Below are positions 28,708-49,972 of a stretch of 64,000 nt of DNA, one piece after another. Each line of letters opens with the position of its first letter. Within the stretch, counting starts at the first letter, position 1. The translations under genes and the position numbers were made by a program. Below the pieces are notes generated by a model, which had not been told where the DNA came from, made no database searches, and saw only the letters and a program-made list of their open reading frames with translations. The stretch comes from Argentina anserina. Its lineage: Eukaryota; Streptophyta; Magnoliopsida; Rosales; Rosaceae. The stretch lies in contig NC_065878.1 of NCBI RefSeq assembly GCF_933775445.1, forward strand, positions 9,249,395-9,313,394, in the 5' to 3' direction.

Positions 28708-29074
28708 TCGAGAGAAATGTAAAATTGGTTTTTGTGTAAGACCAATGTTATGTAAGAACTGAAACAATAACTTTAATAACACGTATGATCCAGTCATGCT
28801 AAGCAAGTGAGACAACTAGAATCTAGGTAGAAGAAATTTCTATAAAGGTATTAAGAACTTGCCGCCAGAGTCGTAACAATCAACTTGACAAACCAAACTC
28901 GAGGTAATTCAAAAGGATGACATTATAGTAACCCAGATCCTTTTCCCAACTCTACATATGCAGAAACCATGATATAGGGGAGCTTGAAAGAGATAAACTA
29001 GAAAAATGTAAGGTCTACAACATATTCGCAGGTGTTAATACAACATTTACAAAATTTGATAACTTCCTAAGTTG
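28708..29074. other. 3' spacer between convergent genes
   Basis: It should contain the 3' UTRs of the cysteine protease (plus) and of the zinc-finger gene (minus). No further structure noted. Confidence 0.4.
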
Positions 29075-31895
29075 TTATTCATATAAATCCTTAACAGTAC
29101 GTCGTTTTTTATTACTTTGAACCACACTCACATTGTCTCTTGTATTTGCTGAATCCTTCTTCATGAAATGAAAGCCCATTATATACCTGTACTCTCCAGT
29201 TCCAAGACAGCGGGAGCAGTAACTGAGACCACTTCCACCACAAGTCTTGCACCTGCATGTGTGATTGAAACCAAAATGTGAGAGCATCCAGAGCTAGGTA
29301 GCATAGATAAGAGACACATATAAATGGATTGCACAGACGCCACTAGACATGTTTTCCACAAATTTTCATTACAAAAGACCAACCAGATCTGAAATAAAAA
29401 TTACTATTTGATTATAGTCATAAATATATTGTGTAGAGTTCAAACGTCTTGACAGCTCACCATCTTGGCCATTTTCCTTTGGGTAGCATTTCCATGTCAA
29501 CAGAGTTTGTCCTCCCTATCATATAAAAGATAACAAACTCTTAGAGACTCGAGACTGAAAAGAATTGAAAATATGATAGTAAGAAAAAAGATTTGTAATG
29601 AACTAAGAATTCAAAACAAATGGGAATGATATAGCAGAAAAGAGATGAAGATGAGAGAAGTGGGTGGAGCAATGGACTCACAAGACATCAGCGATTTGTG
29701 GAATCATATTTTTCAGAATCAGGACTGCTCCGAAATAAGTACCCCTAAGCTAGACTCAGTTGAAGGGTAAGTAGGAGAAAAATGGTGTTAACAAGCAGTC
29801 TATTTGCAAAGAAGAGGCTTTTATTTTTCTGTTTTGTTTGCTAAAACGAACCCTGCCTGACCTGAGTGTAGATTAAGAAATTCATTTGACAAGAATTTCC
29901 ACCTGAACTCAAGTTCCAATGAAGTTAGGTAGTTCTCAAAGAACAGATATAATCTTATAAAGTAGCGTGATATAATTATAATTGTTCAGATTCTGTAAAT
30001 GATGGTTATATTCATGAAAGTGAACGAATCCTAGTGCTTCTAGGGATAATGTAGCATTCATGGGGATAAACTACAAACAACTCCTTGATTTTAAGTAGAA
30101 AGAATCCTATTGATATGATAAAAATTGTTCAGATTCTGTAAATGATTGATAGTTCATGCAAGTAAAAACTATAAACAACTCCTCGATTTTAAGTATAAAC
30201 AGTCCAGAACAACTTTGGATTCTTAATGTAAGCTGCGTGTACAGAATTCACGGTTGGAAACTTTTGGAATTTGTAAGAACTCTAGCTAGAGGAAAGGTCA
30301 AATGATAGAGGCACTTTCAACAGTCATTCTGATACAATATTAGTTCTTGGGGTCTTCAATTGAGGCGCCCACACAAACAATAAATGAGAAGACCAGCTAG
30401 TTCTTATTTCAAGTGAAAGTGAATCCAAGCAGAGAAAAATGAGAGGTTAAAATTCAAAATGCATTCTCTAAATATGAGGAAAGAAAAAGACACACCTTTT
30501 CCCTGACAAAAGTGGCAATCAGTCCTTCCACTCCCAGTGCAGAAATCACATGGAGGATCTGGGGTTTTTCTTACTTCTCTATGAACATTGGACTGAGACA
30601 GAAAAATATGATACATATTTAGTCATATGTAGAAAGGAGGACGATAAATGAACATTTCCACCCCTTTAATAGAAAGTGCCAAACTCAATGACGATGAATG
30701 TAATTTCGTACACTCTATAGCAGACAACTAAAGTCAATATAAACACTAGAAATGTAAGATACTAGGAGCGGGAATAATATGTTTGAAGAACAGGAAAAGT
30801 ATAGTAACATTAGGCCTTAGGAAACTTGCAACCAATGTTTAAAGTTTTATGTCATTGTATATCTTAGACTACCAAAGAACAATAACACTTTACAGAATGT
30901 TCAGTTTCAAGAAGGAAGGTGTGCTGAAACAGTTATTTAACGAAGTAACACTATGTAATAATAAACAGAATCATATTGCAGCAATTATCTACAGATGACA
31001 AGAATGCTAACACTAATGATCAAAATGCCAACAACAGAAAACATTGTCACAAAAGGAACCGAGTATAATACAATGACTACAATCACATCCGATATGGTCA
31101 GTATGAAATTACAAAAGTGTAGCTGCTAAATAGGACAGTATTAGAACCAAAATAAAGTCGAGATGTTAGGTTCAGTTCATAGTCACTTTTCACTGAGTTG
31201 TTAGTTATTTATTGAAATCACTCATCTGCAGATGAGTAATGTTAATCGAACTTCCAAACAAGCACACCTTCAGTACTTCTGAACTCTTCTGGCCTCTTCA
31301 CACTTAAAATATTGGCCACAACCATAAGGAGAATCCACAATCCTAATCACAATTCTCAGACACCCCACTATCTCCACCATTCAACTCCACTTTTGCTCAA
31401 ATACATATCACAGCCCCTACTCAATGCCCATTTCAAAGACCAAAGCCTTCATCTTTCCTACCTCATCGGCCCCCTCTACATTCATGACTATCCCGAAGCC
31501 TAAACCTTAGCAATGACATTGTACAAGTACAACGTTGACACCAAATGGAATAACTTTGATAATCATAAACCGTCTAAAGCATTAGTACTCTTAAAACAAA
31601 CTTATGTCGGGATTGGAAATGTGGGGAGACAGTCAAGAACTGGGGTTCAGTTGCATTTCAGTTTCAGTTTCGTAAGAAGAGTCTCGTATGTTACATTTGA
31701 CACAAATATCCATAAACCCTGAAAGAAGAGAAAACCCAGAGAGAGAGAACTTGCCTCAGTGCGGACGACCCAAGAGGGCTTGGAGAAGGAAAGTCGGGGC
31801 GACGGGTCCGGATTACGTGGGGGAAGAGCACCGTTGGAATTTGTGGCTTCCGATCGAACGGCGGTTACTGGGATGACGGACATTCTGAGAGCCAT
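29075..31895 (-). CDS. BSD2-like DnaJ-type zinc-finger protein
   Basis: Four minus-strand exons: 31895-31755, 30592-30496, 29515-29461 and 29252-29075, giving 156 aa with consistent phases. The N-terminus (MALRMSVIPVTAVRSEATNS) is plastid-transit-like. Two CxxC pairs, CDFCTGSGRTDCHFC (62-76) and CKTCGGSGLSYCSRC (99-113), make up a DnaJ cysteine-rich zinc domain with no J domain, as in BSD2-type plastid chaperones; Arabidopsis At5g17840 is a similar size. The function is probably protein folding or disulfide chemistry in the chloroplast; that is inferred. The first intron has a GC donor (CTGAG|GCAAGT), so the model depends on a GC-AG intron. Reading on without it reaches a stop within about 35 codons. 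Confidence 0.85.
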
Positions 31896-33117
31896 GAGTG
31901 ATATCTACCACCAAGCTACCTCCCTCTTCTCCTGAGACCCACGATGGATTAATAATAACGATTAACAATAAAAATATTATTGCATTTTCATGCTGACGGT
32001 GTACCGTACTCTGACATATCCGTAATATATTGACGGTTTGTTCATTTGAATTTTTTCTTTTCAAATAGAGTATCTTGAGCCGTTGAAGTATAATTCGTAT
32101 GCATTTCTTTTATGTAGATAATATCTTGCATAATTCGTATGCATAGCTTGAGCAGTTGAAGTATTTAGATGGTCAGGACTTTTATGAAATGCACGTATAG
32201 TTACGGTTGTTTGATCTTAGTGCAAAGAGATAAACCGAGACATCTGCATTTGAAAAATAATAATAATAATCAAGTGTAATTTTCTGTACACATCTCCTTG
32301 GAGCCTTTTCTTTTTAGAATTGTGGAAATTGTATTCTAATAGCAATCGACGTACAACCAACTTATGCTAAGTCAGGCATGAGCAATCAGCAATCTCTGAT
32401 ACTAGTTCGAGAACAAACTCATTATTCTGCTACATCTACCACCACTCCCTTACTGCCCCGCAACCAACTCATTATTCGGATCCCAAAACCGGCGTGTGTC
32501 CAAGCTACCAAAGGTCCACAAATAAACTATATTGTGGGGAGCTCTACAAACACCATCATCCATTTAGTGCTGGTCAGCAGATCAGACGGCTGTTGATCAA
32601 CACTGATCATCCAATTGCTTCAACCCGATGCCAGAAGATCTCTCCACTAACACCAAAATTAACAATACATCCACTACGTTGTTGTGAGCTTCACAAACAC
32701 CACCATCCAATTGCTTAAATCCGATGCCAAAATTAACAATACGACAATGAATATTGGAAGAACCTAAGTCCTTGGCGTAGGATACTCCAAGCGGCGGCCA
32801 AGGAAAACCTGGCGGCTGCTCTCTGTTGTTCCACAGTGTTTCTTAATGCTCTAAGTTCTTATTATTTTTTTATCGAATAAAGAATTAAAATATTATAACG
32901 AGTATGATGTAAGTTAAACTCATAATTTCCGACTAGAGATTGATGCCGCTAAATTAAATGGTACGGTACTCGGTGATTCAAATTTTTATTCTAAACAAAA
33001 AAGACAGAAAAAAAGAAAAAATAATAATAATATAAGAAGCCGGTTGGTTTCTTGGCGAGCAAAAGCTTTCAGTAGCTGTAGTCTGTACAGGAGTTTCTTG
33101 GCGCATATCAATTCAAA
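31896..33117. other. Spacer between divergent genes
   Basis: 1.2 kb separating the zinc-finger gene (minus) from the PPR locus (plus). It holds promoter sequence and a weak direct repeat (see 32608-32728). No gene was recognised. Confidence 0.4.
32608..32728. repeat. Imperfect direct repeat
   Basis: A segment of the form CATCCAATTGCTT(C/A)AA(C/T)CCGATGCCA occurs at about 32608 and again about 94 bp later at 32702, with neighbouring partial copies (AAAATTAACAATAC). Origin unknown. Confidence 0.5.
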
Positions 33118-34845
33118 ATGATGCGCAAATCAGTTCGGAGTTTCTCTTCCTGCAGCAGCACAGGAGGTACACCTCTTCTTCACTCTACCTCTCTTTGCAT
33201 GGCCTTGTTTCACTCTCAACCCTCAAACCCAACCAAACCTTCCAAGCCAGATGGAATGATATTGATCATACCTTGAAGGTGTTCGATGAAATGCTCAAGA
33301 GTCGGCCCCTGCCTTCTGTTATCTCGTTCAATAAGCTCTTGACTCAACTTGTCAAATTGAAACACTATTCTGCTATAATCTCTTTGAATAGACAAATGGG
33401 TTTCTCTGGAATTGTTCCTGATGTATATACTCTCGCCATTTCGATCAACTGCTTCTGTCGTTTGAATCAAACGGGGTATGCCATGTCTGTCTTGGGACAG
33501 TTCTTCAAGTTGGGTCTTCAACCAAATGTCACCACCTTCGCCACTCTAATCCACGGCTTTGTTCTCCGAAATCGAGTAGCTGAGGCTGCACTGCTTTTCA
33601 GCAAAATGGTGGAGGGTGATCATTGTCAGCATGATGTGATCACTTTCAGCACATTAATAAAGGGATATGGCAAGACTGGGAACAATGGCGCGGCTATTCA
33701 GTTACTTGGGGATATGATAGAAAATGGTTGCAAGCCCAACATTGTTTTCTATAACACCATCATTGACAGTCTCTGCAAGGATACACTTGTGGACAAAGCA
33801 TATGATTTGTTCTCGGAGATGATTGGTAGAGGTATTGCTCCAGATGTTGTTACTTACACCTCTTTGATTGCCGGAGTCTGCAAACCTGCAACTAGGCCAG
33901 TGGGGAAGGGGTGTAAGGTTGTTGAATGTAATAGGGAGTCAAGGTGTCTTTTTAGATGTCTTCACCTTCAGTGTCTTGGTTGATGCACTTTGTAAAGAGG
34001 GGATGGTTGTCAAGGCGAAAAGTGTAGTTGCGATGATGATTCAAAGAGGAATTGAACCTAACACGGTTACATACACTTCACTTATGGATGGCTACTGTTT
34101 GCGAGGGGAGATAGACGAGGCCAAAAAAGTTTGTGATCTAATGGTTAGCAAGGGTTCATTGGTTAACATTCATAGTTGCAACGTGTTGATAAACGGATAC
34201 TGTAAACACAAAAAGATCGATGAGGCTTACATGACTTTTAAGGAAATGTGTGGTATGGAACTCATTCATGATACCATTACTTTTAACACTCTTATTGATG
34301 GCTTTTACAAATCAGGGAGAACAGAAGAGGCAGACAAGTTGTTCTCTGAGATGCAAGATTGTGGCCAATTTCCAGATCTTCAAACATATAATATTATACT
34401 TGATGGCCTTTGTAACAACCAACAACTTTCGACAGCACTAGAATTGCTTAGAGAGATGGAAAGAAACAAGTTAAAACTAGATATTGTAGCTTACAGTATT
34501 ATCATTGAAGGTTTGTGCAATCCTGGGAAAAAGGATTCTGCAAAAGATGTCTTCTTTGGTTTGTCATTGAAAGGGGTACAGCCTGATTTGAGGGCATACA
34601 ATATAATGATCGATGGATTATGTAAAAAAAGGGGCTTCTTAAGTGAAGCAGTAAAGTTGATCAGAGATATGGGAGAGAAAGGCTGCTCTCCAGTTGGTTG
34701 GACCTATAACATCATTATCCGAGGGTTGTTAAAAATTAATGAGTCGTCATGTGCTATGGGACTTTTTCAAGAAATGCTGGATTGCAGTTTCTATGCAGAT
34801 GCATGTACTATAGAATTGATAGCTTGTCTATTGCCTAAGGTATAG
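33118..34845 (+). pseudogene. P-class PPR gene broken by two frameshifts (Rf-like)
   Basis: The reading path begins at ATG 33118 (MMRKSVRSFSSC, organelle-presequence-like), moves to another frame near 33244-33254, and shifts again near 33886-33897. It then stays open to 34845, so about 570 codons of PPR homology are spread over three frames. The motifs are textbook P-class, for example PDVVTYTSLIAGVCK, PNTVTYTSLMDGYC and PDLRAYNIMIDGLCKK. The second shift is explained by an 8-bp imperfect tandem duplication (CTGCAAAC/CTGCAACT). The first looks like a one-base loss. The downstream 325-codon frame could still be translated from an internal Met. Assembly error is the alternative to a true pseudogene. 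Confidence 0.85.
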
Positions 34846-35564
34846 TAGATCTGTCGTTTTTTGGTGTTGATAAATATTCATGATAAAGTTGATATAAATT
34901 TGAAACATAACGTTCTTAGTTTGAGATGGTAATGTTAGAGTTCTGCACCTTTTGGAGGAACAATATGCGCCATATATTAATTTGTCATTTGCACACCTTT
35001 TCCTATATCAGATAGCTAGGATTTGAAAAATGTTGTGCTATTATTCATATAACTTGGAATTTCCATTGCTATGGACTAATTCTAGCTAAATTGTTAAGCT
35101 GCTAGTTATAGAATTATGAGTTGTTGATCCATAGCATTACGTTTTGACTCTGTTATATTATCGATCCATCAACTGAAATTGCAGTGTCATTCTGTATGTA
35201 ATCTGATAGATGTGAATACACATACAAATAATGATAGGGAGTTGGTCAAGTCAATTATGCAACAGTATATAGATTATTATTAAAATGTTTTTCTACAACT
35301 TATATGGTTTTGATTCATCACATTATGCACCACTTTTCAGATGATGGCAAGCTCGATTGACTCAAGGAACTCTTTTATTGGTAAAGTTCTCCTTACATAC
35401 TGGTACATATTCAAATTTCCGAGAATATCACTGTTTATGTTGATCATGTTGACACAGAAATCAAGTCTCCTCATCAATGCTGCATCTATCAATAACTATA
35501 ACAGCTACTACACCTAGCGTATGCAGAGTCCCTATAGATCCTTCAAACTAATTGAACCTTATTC
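34846..35564. other. AT-rich spacer between convergent loci
   Basis: About 720 bp between the PPR pseudogene and the 3' end of the ABCC gene. No gene or repeat recognised. Confidence 0.4.
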
Positions 35565-43222
<7,658 letters not shown>

Positions 43223-43490
43223 ATCTGCTTCTCTCCAGCTCAAACTTCAGCGTCCCTCCTTGTTTTGTTGACTTCAGAATTCCCAGACTACCAATATGAT
43301 CAGCCTGCTTCCCAGACTATTATAAAAAAAGTTTGAGGAGCAGGAAAAGGCAACTATGCGAGATCATCATCTTCACCATCGCCATGGACTACGAACACAG
43401 TGAAGGTTTCAGAGAGAGTGAGGCTGACAGGAAGATTCTAACTCGGAGAGCACAAGAGAAGAAGATGTAACTTGTGTGTGCAGGAGTTGT

Positions 43491-43500
43491 GTATATATAT
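43491..43500 (-). promoter_or_regulatory. TATA box of the ABCC gene
   Basis: On the minus strand ATATATATAC lies about 270 bp upstream of the proposed ATG at 43222. This implies a 5' UTR of roughly 240 bp. Confidence 0.5.
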
Positions 43501-46500
43501 CTTGCCTCTTGGTACTAATTAACTTTCAAGAATGAGTGTAGTTTTGTTGGTGGTGAGTGTGTGTTTTATAAGGGTAAAGGCTGGGACGCTTGGGGGTTTA
43601 TCACGTGAGGTTTTTGCACTGGGGACGGTCATTTTGGCTGGTTATGTTGGACAGGTTACCAGGTTTTATATACTCAAGTTATCTATGAAAAAGAAAGACC
43701 TTTTATATACAAAATTAAGAGAAAATATATTAATAAAAATAGGAACTCTGGTTAATAAGACAGTAATTCTTTCCAAAATAGGCTGCGTGTACTTCAAAGC
43801 TATGTAGTACCTAACTACCATAAGTTATTTTGGTGCTTAAAATAGATTTCGAGTTTGTGTAAGCCAATGAATCAATATTCACGTTTGAGGAACTCCAACA
43901 TATTCATTCTAGCATGAGTTTATCAATGAATGATCATCGATCTTTATTCGAAAAAGAAAAAAAAAGAATATAAGATTAAAATATTGATGTAGTTTGTAAC
44001 CTAAGTACTTACTCCCAAATCCATCTTGTCTGTGGAAAACATTTCGACAAGCATCTAATTAGTGTCTTATCATCTTTCATCTTCACGTCCTCTCTTATAG
44101 AGCTTGCACTTCCTTGCTTGGTAAAGAGAAGGACAAGCATGTGAGAAGCAATTAACAAGGTGTTGTGTATGAATATGATGCGTTTAAGAGAGTGAAAAGA
44201 AACAACACCCACCAATATAGGCAGATAGCTAGCTAGTTCGCTTGAAAAAGTCTCAAGAATATTTAGTAATTACAGGCTGTTAGTGAAGCAAAAACATTAG
44301 AGTTACCGCTTTAGTCATGACAAATAACAAATAACATTGAAGAATTGAACTTATGTGGCAACAGCATCAACATAGTTATATTGGACATTAACATAAAATG
44401 TTGGACAGAATTCTCATCATATGTGATCAAAATTTTCAAGTAGCGGTGAGGTCTTAAAACTCTCTGATTAGTAGGTCACTCGGTCACTCCACTAGTATGT
44501 GAAGAAAACTTGAAAATTTTATAAAAAGGGTGTGTATGATAAGTTTTTTAAACTGTTTATCACCTTGTATATAATGATGAGTTAGCTTTTTGATAGTGGA
44601 AAATCCTTAAAGCCAAAGCACAAGAAATTTGATGCCATTTCTGTTCTCTTTTGTCACATTATACGTGCTCTGTAAAGATCAGCAATCAGCATCATATGGG
44701 GCTTATATGGCAGTACTATTGCAACTCCAATCTCGAGCTAATGAGCTGAGAAAACTAATTGATGATATGCTTGTTTATGTTACTTTGATGGGATTAGAAC
44801 TTTGAATTCAATTTGGGTTTCATTAAGATTTGCGATTTCATTAGAGTAATATGCATCCAAACAATTCTGAAGCAGTGATCCTGGAATTTTGTCAGGAATA
44901 TATTGGGATATACTCTATATCAAATTTAATAAATCTTTTAGTTATGATTTGTGATCCATAAATAAGCATTAGAGATGTGATTATTATATGCTGTGAGTTG
45001 CATATATATCATTATGTATATATTTGTTCCTTTCTTAAGTGCCTGGTGTTTTAATTAATTAATCGAACAACTAAACAATTCAATTTGTAAGAGACTGCAT
45101 AAAATATCGAGACTAAGAGACTTGAATTGGGCTCCGGAAGACCAAGACAGATTAATCGATATGGTCTCGACACCAATCAACTACAACTAATTAAAGTCAT
45201 GCCATCCTTATTAGTTAAATATTTGAGCATATATTGAGACATTGAGTGCTTCGATTGTATGCACAAGGGATTGTATTAAGACCTCAAAGTTAATTTCATC
45301 TTTGAGCCTCCTCACTAATTTTTTTCTACATCTACACATCAATAGGAGATTCGATCAATCCTCCGGTCCTCATTTTCAGAACAAAACATATTATTAGCTA
45401 TACAGAGGAATTATCCAATATTTTATCTCCTTTTACATTTCTAGGTGGGTTTGGGATTAGGGATATAGCAGTATTAAGTATATGGTACGGTATATATACA
45501 TGTGTATCTTTGTTCATATATCTAACCTAATATTAGTGAAAGGGTTCAATCTTTTCATTTATTGAGAAACTGCACAAAGCAGTCAGGTACTAGGACGTTA
45601 TAAAGAATGATTAATGTCACTTTTCTTTTTACAGGATCAACGACGATATTTTCAAAGTCTTTCTAGGTTTAGAGACTAATTCACACGCCAGCCAACAGGT
45701 CATGTCAAGATGTTTCAACCCCTTACCACTGAGAATATATTGAGATTTAAGCTCCAATCAGCGTCGGTGAGTTTCGCACATGAATATGGGTTCTACACCT
45801 GGATTTTTACAAACTCGATCTCTTGTATGTAATGATTATTTTATCAAATGATTCATTAAAACTGCGTGATTGATATAAACGTCGTGATTGAATCAAATTA
45901 CAATATGACAAAAATAATTGTATTCACGAACTTGTACTAAGGATGCAGATGGAGTAAACTACTTTTAATATACACTTTATGGTGCACAAAAATACTCACT
46001 AGCTATACGAAGCTGCTCGCTGTACGTCTTTTTGATGAATTCTTGTATGATAAAATTGCTAGGTGCCTATTTTCTCCAAAAGTATATACAATCAAACTCA
46101 TTATAATTCTGAAATTGCAAATCCCTACTTAGATGTTAGCCCCTCATTGTAAATGATTCATCAAGTCATCACCATAAAGATGCTTTGTTTATCGATCTCT
46201 TTACTTCTGCTTGAACATGATATATATACACTGGATAAGGAATTCCAGCCTTTTGTTAGGCAACACTAACCAACATTTCCAAATAACCTACTAATCAAGC
46301 TAGTCCTGACCTATAAAGATGTCAAGGATGTGAACCTTGGATGCATAGAATCATTGCACATGATACGTACAACTGCAAAATCTTTCTACATCGACCCATT
46401 TTCATAGTCCAAACTAGGAATACGGGAGACTTACCCCATAGAAAGAAGGTAATAATGAGGTATGTAGCTGTAAGGCAGAGAAATATATATGTGATATTGA

Positions 46501-46527
46501 TGGAGATAATATATATATATATAAATT
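43501..46527. other. 3 kb AT-rich intergenic region
   Basis: Beyond the ABCC promoter at the left, no coding, RNA or repeat structure was recognised. Confidence 0.4.
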
Positions 46528-46886
46528 CTCAGATGCGGACGTCCGGACAGTCCGCACCGTGCGGATTCGGTGATTCTGGCCACCGGCGACGCACAACGAC
46601 GGCGCTGACTAGCACAACTGCACTTTCCTCCTCCCGTCGCTCCTGTCTATGTCGGCTGGAGATGCAGCGCTGGCCTACAGCGGCCGGAATCTCTAAATCT
46701 CCGCACGGTGCCTAGAAACTTGAATTTTCGAGATTTTGGCCGGCGCTGCAGCTCCTGCCGGTACAGACATGAGTGTCAGGAGGAGGGGAATGCGGCTGTG
46801 CTAATCGGCGCTGTCGTTACGCATCGCCGGTGGTCGGAATTGTCGAATCCGCACGGTGCGGACCGTCCGGACGTCCATAGCAGAGA
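46528..46886. mobile_element. GC-rich long-TIR element
   Basis: Two ~85-bp inverted arms (about 46531-46615 and 46796-46881) pair with high identity. The outer part is GGACGTCCGGAC and an internal short palindrome is TCCGCACCGTGCGGA. The ~180-bp centre is also GC-rich, in sharp contrast to the AT-rich flanks. No transposase is present. A Mutator- or foldback-type non-autonomous element is likely, but no clear target duplication was found, so the ends are approximate. Confidence 0.8.
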
Positions 46887-49800
46887 CGGACTATATATAT
46901 ATTTATGAAAACGTAACACAATATCTATCCTAAAATATCCATATATATGGTCCTTCAATATTAGGTTGATACATTAACTATATGTATTCCTTTTCATGTT
47001 ATAAATATGATGAATGCATGACTGGTGAACATAGCTTCATTTTTGATCAGTTGGTTTAGGTCAGATTCATAACATCTGATCGACGAGATGTGACATTGTA
47101 GCTAGTAACGTTGTACGTACGTATAAATTGGTCCCTTTTATTATGAACAACATGAACCAACCGACCACTGTTTGATTACAAGGATCACTGCTGATTTAGA
47201 CCCTTCGTCCCAGTGAGACTTAGCTAGAGACCAAAGAGTCAGGGTCAGAGAGTACTTACATATCACGTACACTCACTGGCTACGTTGCCGTCGACATGTT
47301 ATTTACTCGTTTTGTTTTTGGTTCGAAAATTCGAATTCGAAGAACTCCCAAAACCAAGTACGTGTTGGTGTTGTTTGAACACAAATGGTAAAAGTATAGG
47401 GTATAATTATTTAATGAACTCCCAGACACTTGAAATTAGTTTGTAAAAGCTATAACGGAAAAGGATAGCCAACCCAGCTATTATGTTTTTCAGGTCAGAT
47501 CGATGTGCTAGCTATATAGGTGATACGTACCTAACATACGTATACAATCATCCTCATTCCATGAAATGATATGATGTATAATTTTGCTTAACTTATTCAA
47601 CTTATCAACTATACCTATCTAATGTTGTCGAGGTTATTAGTAGCAGCAGCATGCATGACCAAATCGTTTGAGTTTGTTTAGTGTTTTTTTTTTTTTTGGC
47701 ATTTGAGTTTGTTTAGTGTTGAACGAGCTGTATTGCTTACCAAAACACAACAGAAGAATACTACAAGGTCCCTAATTGATTTTTTGTTTTTGTTTCCCAC
47801 CTATGATCTTCCTTTCTCCATTGCATTTTTTTTTCTTAAATGAACGCATTATTTCATTGTCTGTTTGCGACGTACTAGATGCATGCATGATTCCATCATT
47901 TCCATGGTACCCAAAAGAAGGCATGCATGTACACTATCTTCTTTTTTCAGACCAAAACAAAGTAACACATACTTTAGCTATAGCTATCTTGGCTTTCAGC
48001 TTAAAAATTATTCAGCACTAAAGTTTGTGAGTTCCAGTTGGATGAAAATTGTGTGTATGCCTCCTCTTCCTACCCTCTCCCATCGATCTTCGTCCATCTG
48101 AATGGGCATGCATGTATCAGTGTATGACTGTGTATCACCCACTCGGCAAATATCTAATATATATATATATATGAATTTACATGTTCAACTGTTCAAAAAA
48201 ATCTGCCGGAATATATAGGTTTCCTGTTGGCTCACACCGCCATCTCGGCCGGCCATTCCCAGAGACTGTACGTAGTCTGCACCCGATCATTATGAAATGT
48301 TACCATGAGACACATTCTCACTACAAATTAAACACATCAAGTTACTATTAATGTGCATGCATGAGTGCTATTATTTGATCCGAGGGTTTTGAAAATTGTA
48401 TAATGAGCACGAGATTGCCATGCCAACAAGATCCATGCAGTTGGTCTTTCTTGTTTGTTTCTGATTTGCTAATTTGGTGGGAGGGGAGTCATACATGCAG
48501 ATGCAATACGGCAGTACCCCAAGAAGAAAATGATCGAGTTTTTGAACTAAAGAATAGGAAATTAAATACAAATGATGGTCATATTTCAAATTAACACGAC
48601 TCGAAAAAGATAAGTTAGAGTTTGGCAAGTTCTAACAAAGGTCTCAAACTTCATCGATCCGCAGCGTTTAGCTGCCTGGATTTAAAGGGCAGGCCATTTG
48701 AGTTTTGATAAAAGCTCCGGTTGTATCTGAAGGAGTACATATAACAATTAACCTTCTTTTTTTATTTCCTTTCTTTTCTGAGTTAGGGACCTGAGGTTTA
48801 GGGGGAGAGTTCAGAGTAATCAGGTTAATTAGCAGGGTGATTGTTTCTACCTTTCAAAAGTTAATTGTTCATATCACTATTCGGCTTCGCTAATGAAATA
48901 AGATTTTGAATTATTGATGGAAAATAATATATATGGTACGTACTCCGTCCAATTATTTGTATCGTAAGATATCAGTATATATGGTCCTGCAATATTAGGG
49001 TGACAGATGACAGAACGGACTGGCTATATATAAGCTTTAATTTGGTATCATTCTCCATATGTTTTTGTATAGCTAGGGTGCCTGTTTCCCATATATGTTG
49101 ACTGGTGGGTTTGATGAGCTAGTTAGCGAGCTTCATTTTCGTGTTTGATGGATTCATTTAGGTCAGTTTCATATATACCTTTTGATCAAAAAATAAAATA
49201 AAATTCATACATATCAATCCGATCGACAGGACGTGATATAATAGCAACAACGAGTCGTCTATTCATAGACTGGTCCTTCAATGATCGATCGAGATTCGAG
49301 TGGTCTATAATAACAGTACAACTCGATCACTAGCTATATGTCTCTGTCCAAATTCATAACATGTAAGCTCAACTTAATCTCAATCATGCACGCCTTTTGC
49401 TTTCTGCATGGGATTGCCTATATATAAAAGGCTCTTCCAATAAGAGCAAATACATTACAAATAGAGTGAGTATAAAGTGTGACGTTTTTAATGAGATTAT
49501 GTCATATTCTTATTATTTGTTACATCTTATTTCGTTATTTTAGAGTCATATCTGTAATTAGGGTGTTTAGAAATAGCTTAACTCGAATATGTGTGAATAT
49601 GTGCTAAAAAAGTGCTAAGTGTTGAGAATACTTGTTGAGATATGATTATTTGTTTGAGTATGATTCATCATTTTCTATTTATTTATTTCTAACTTACTTA
49701 TTCTTATGAGAAAATTAGAGAAACCCCCAAAGTATGAGACTCATTTTAAGATAAACCCACACCTTTAATTTACACCCAATTCATATTTTAAACTATATGT

Positions 49801-49972
49801 TTGTAATTAATATTTTTACCAAGTCTAATGTGCCCTTTAGCATCTTTTTATTTGAATTTGAAATTTTTAACTAAATTTAAATCTTATTAACTTTATTTTA
49901 ATCAATTTTATCCATTAATTTATCATAATTGGGTGACTTGAGCACATATACATATATGTCTATATATAGTTC
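46887..49972. other. 3 kb AT-rich intergenic region
   Basis: No gene recognised. A poly-T run near 47682-47697 is bracketed by two copies of a ~19-bp string (TTGAGTTTGTTTAGTGTT). Short open frames lack any support. Confidence 0.4.

Noticed and set aside
46341..46958. Open frames within and around the GC-rich element
   Set aside because: They follow from GC-rich inverted arms; no family match and no splice or promoter context.
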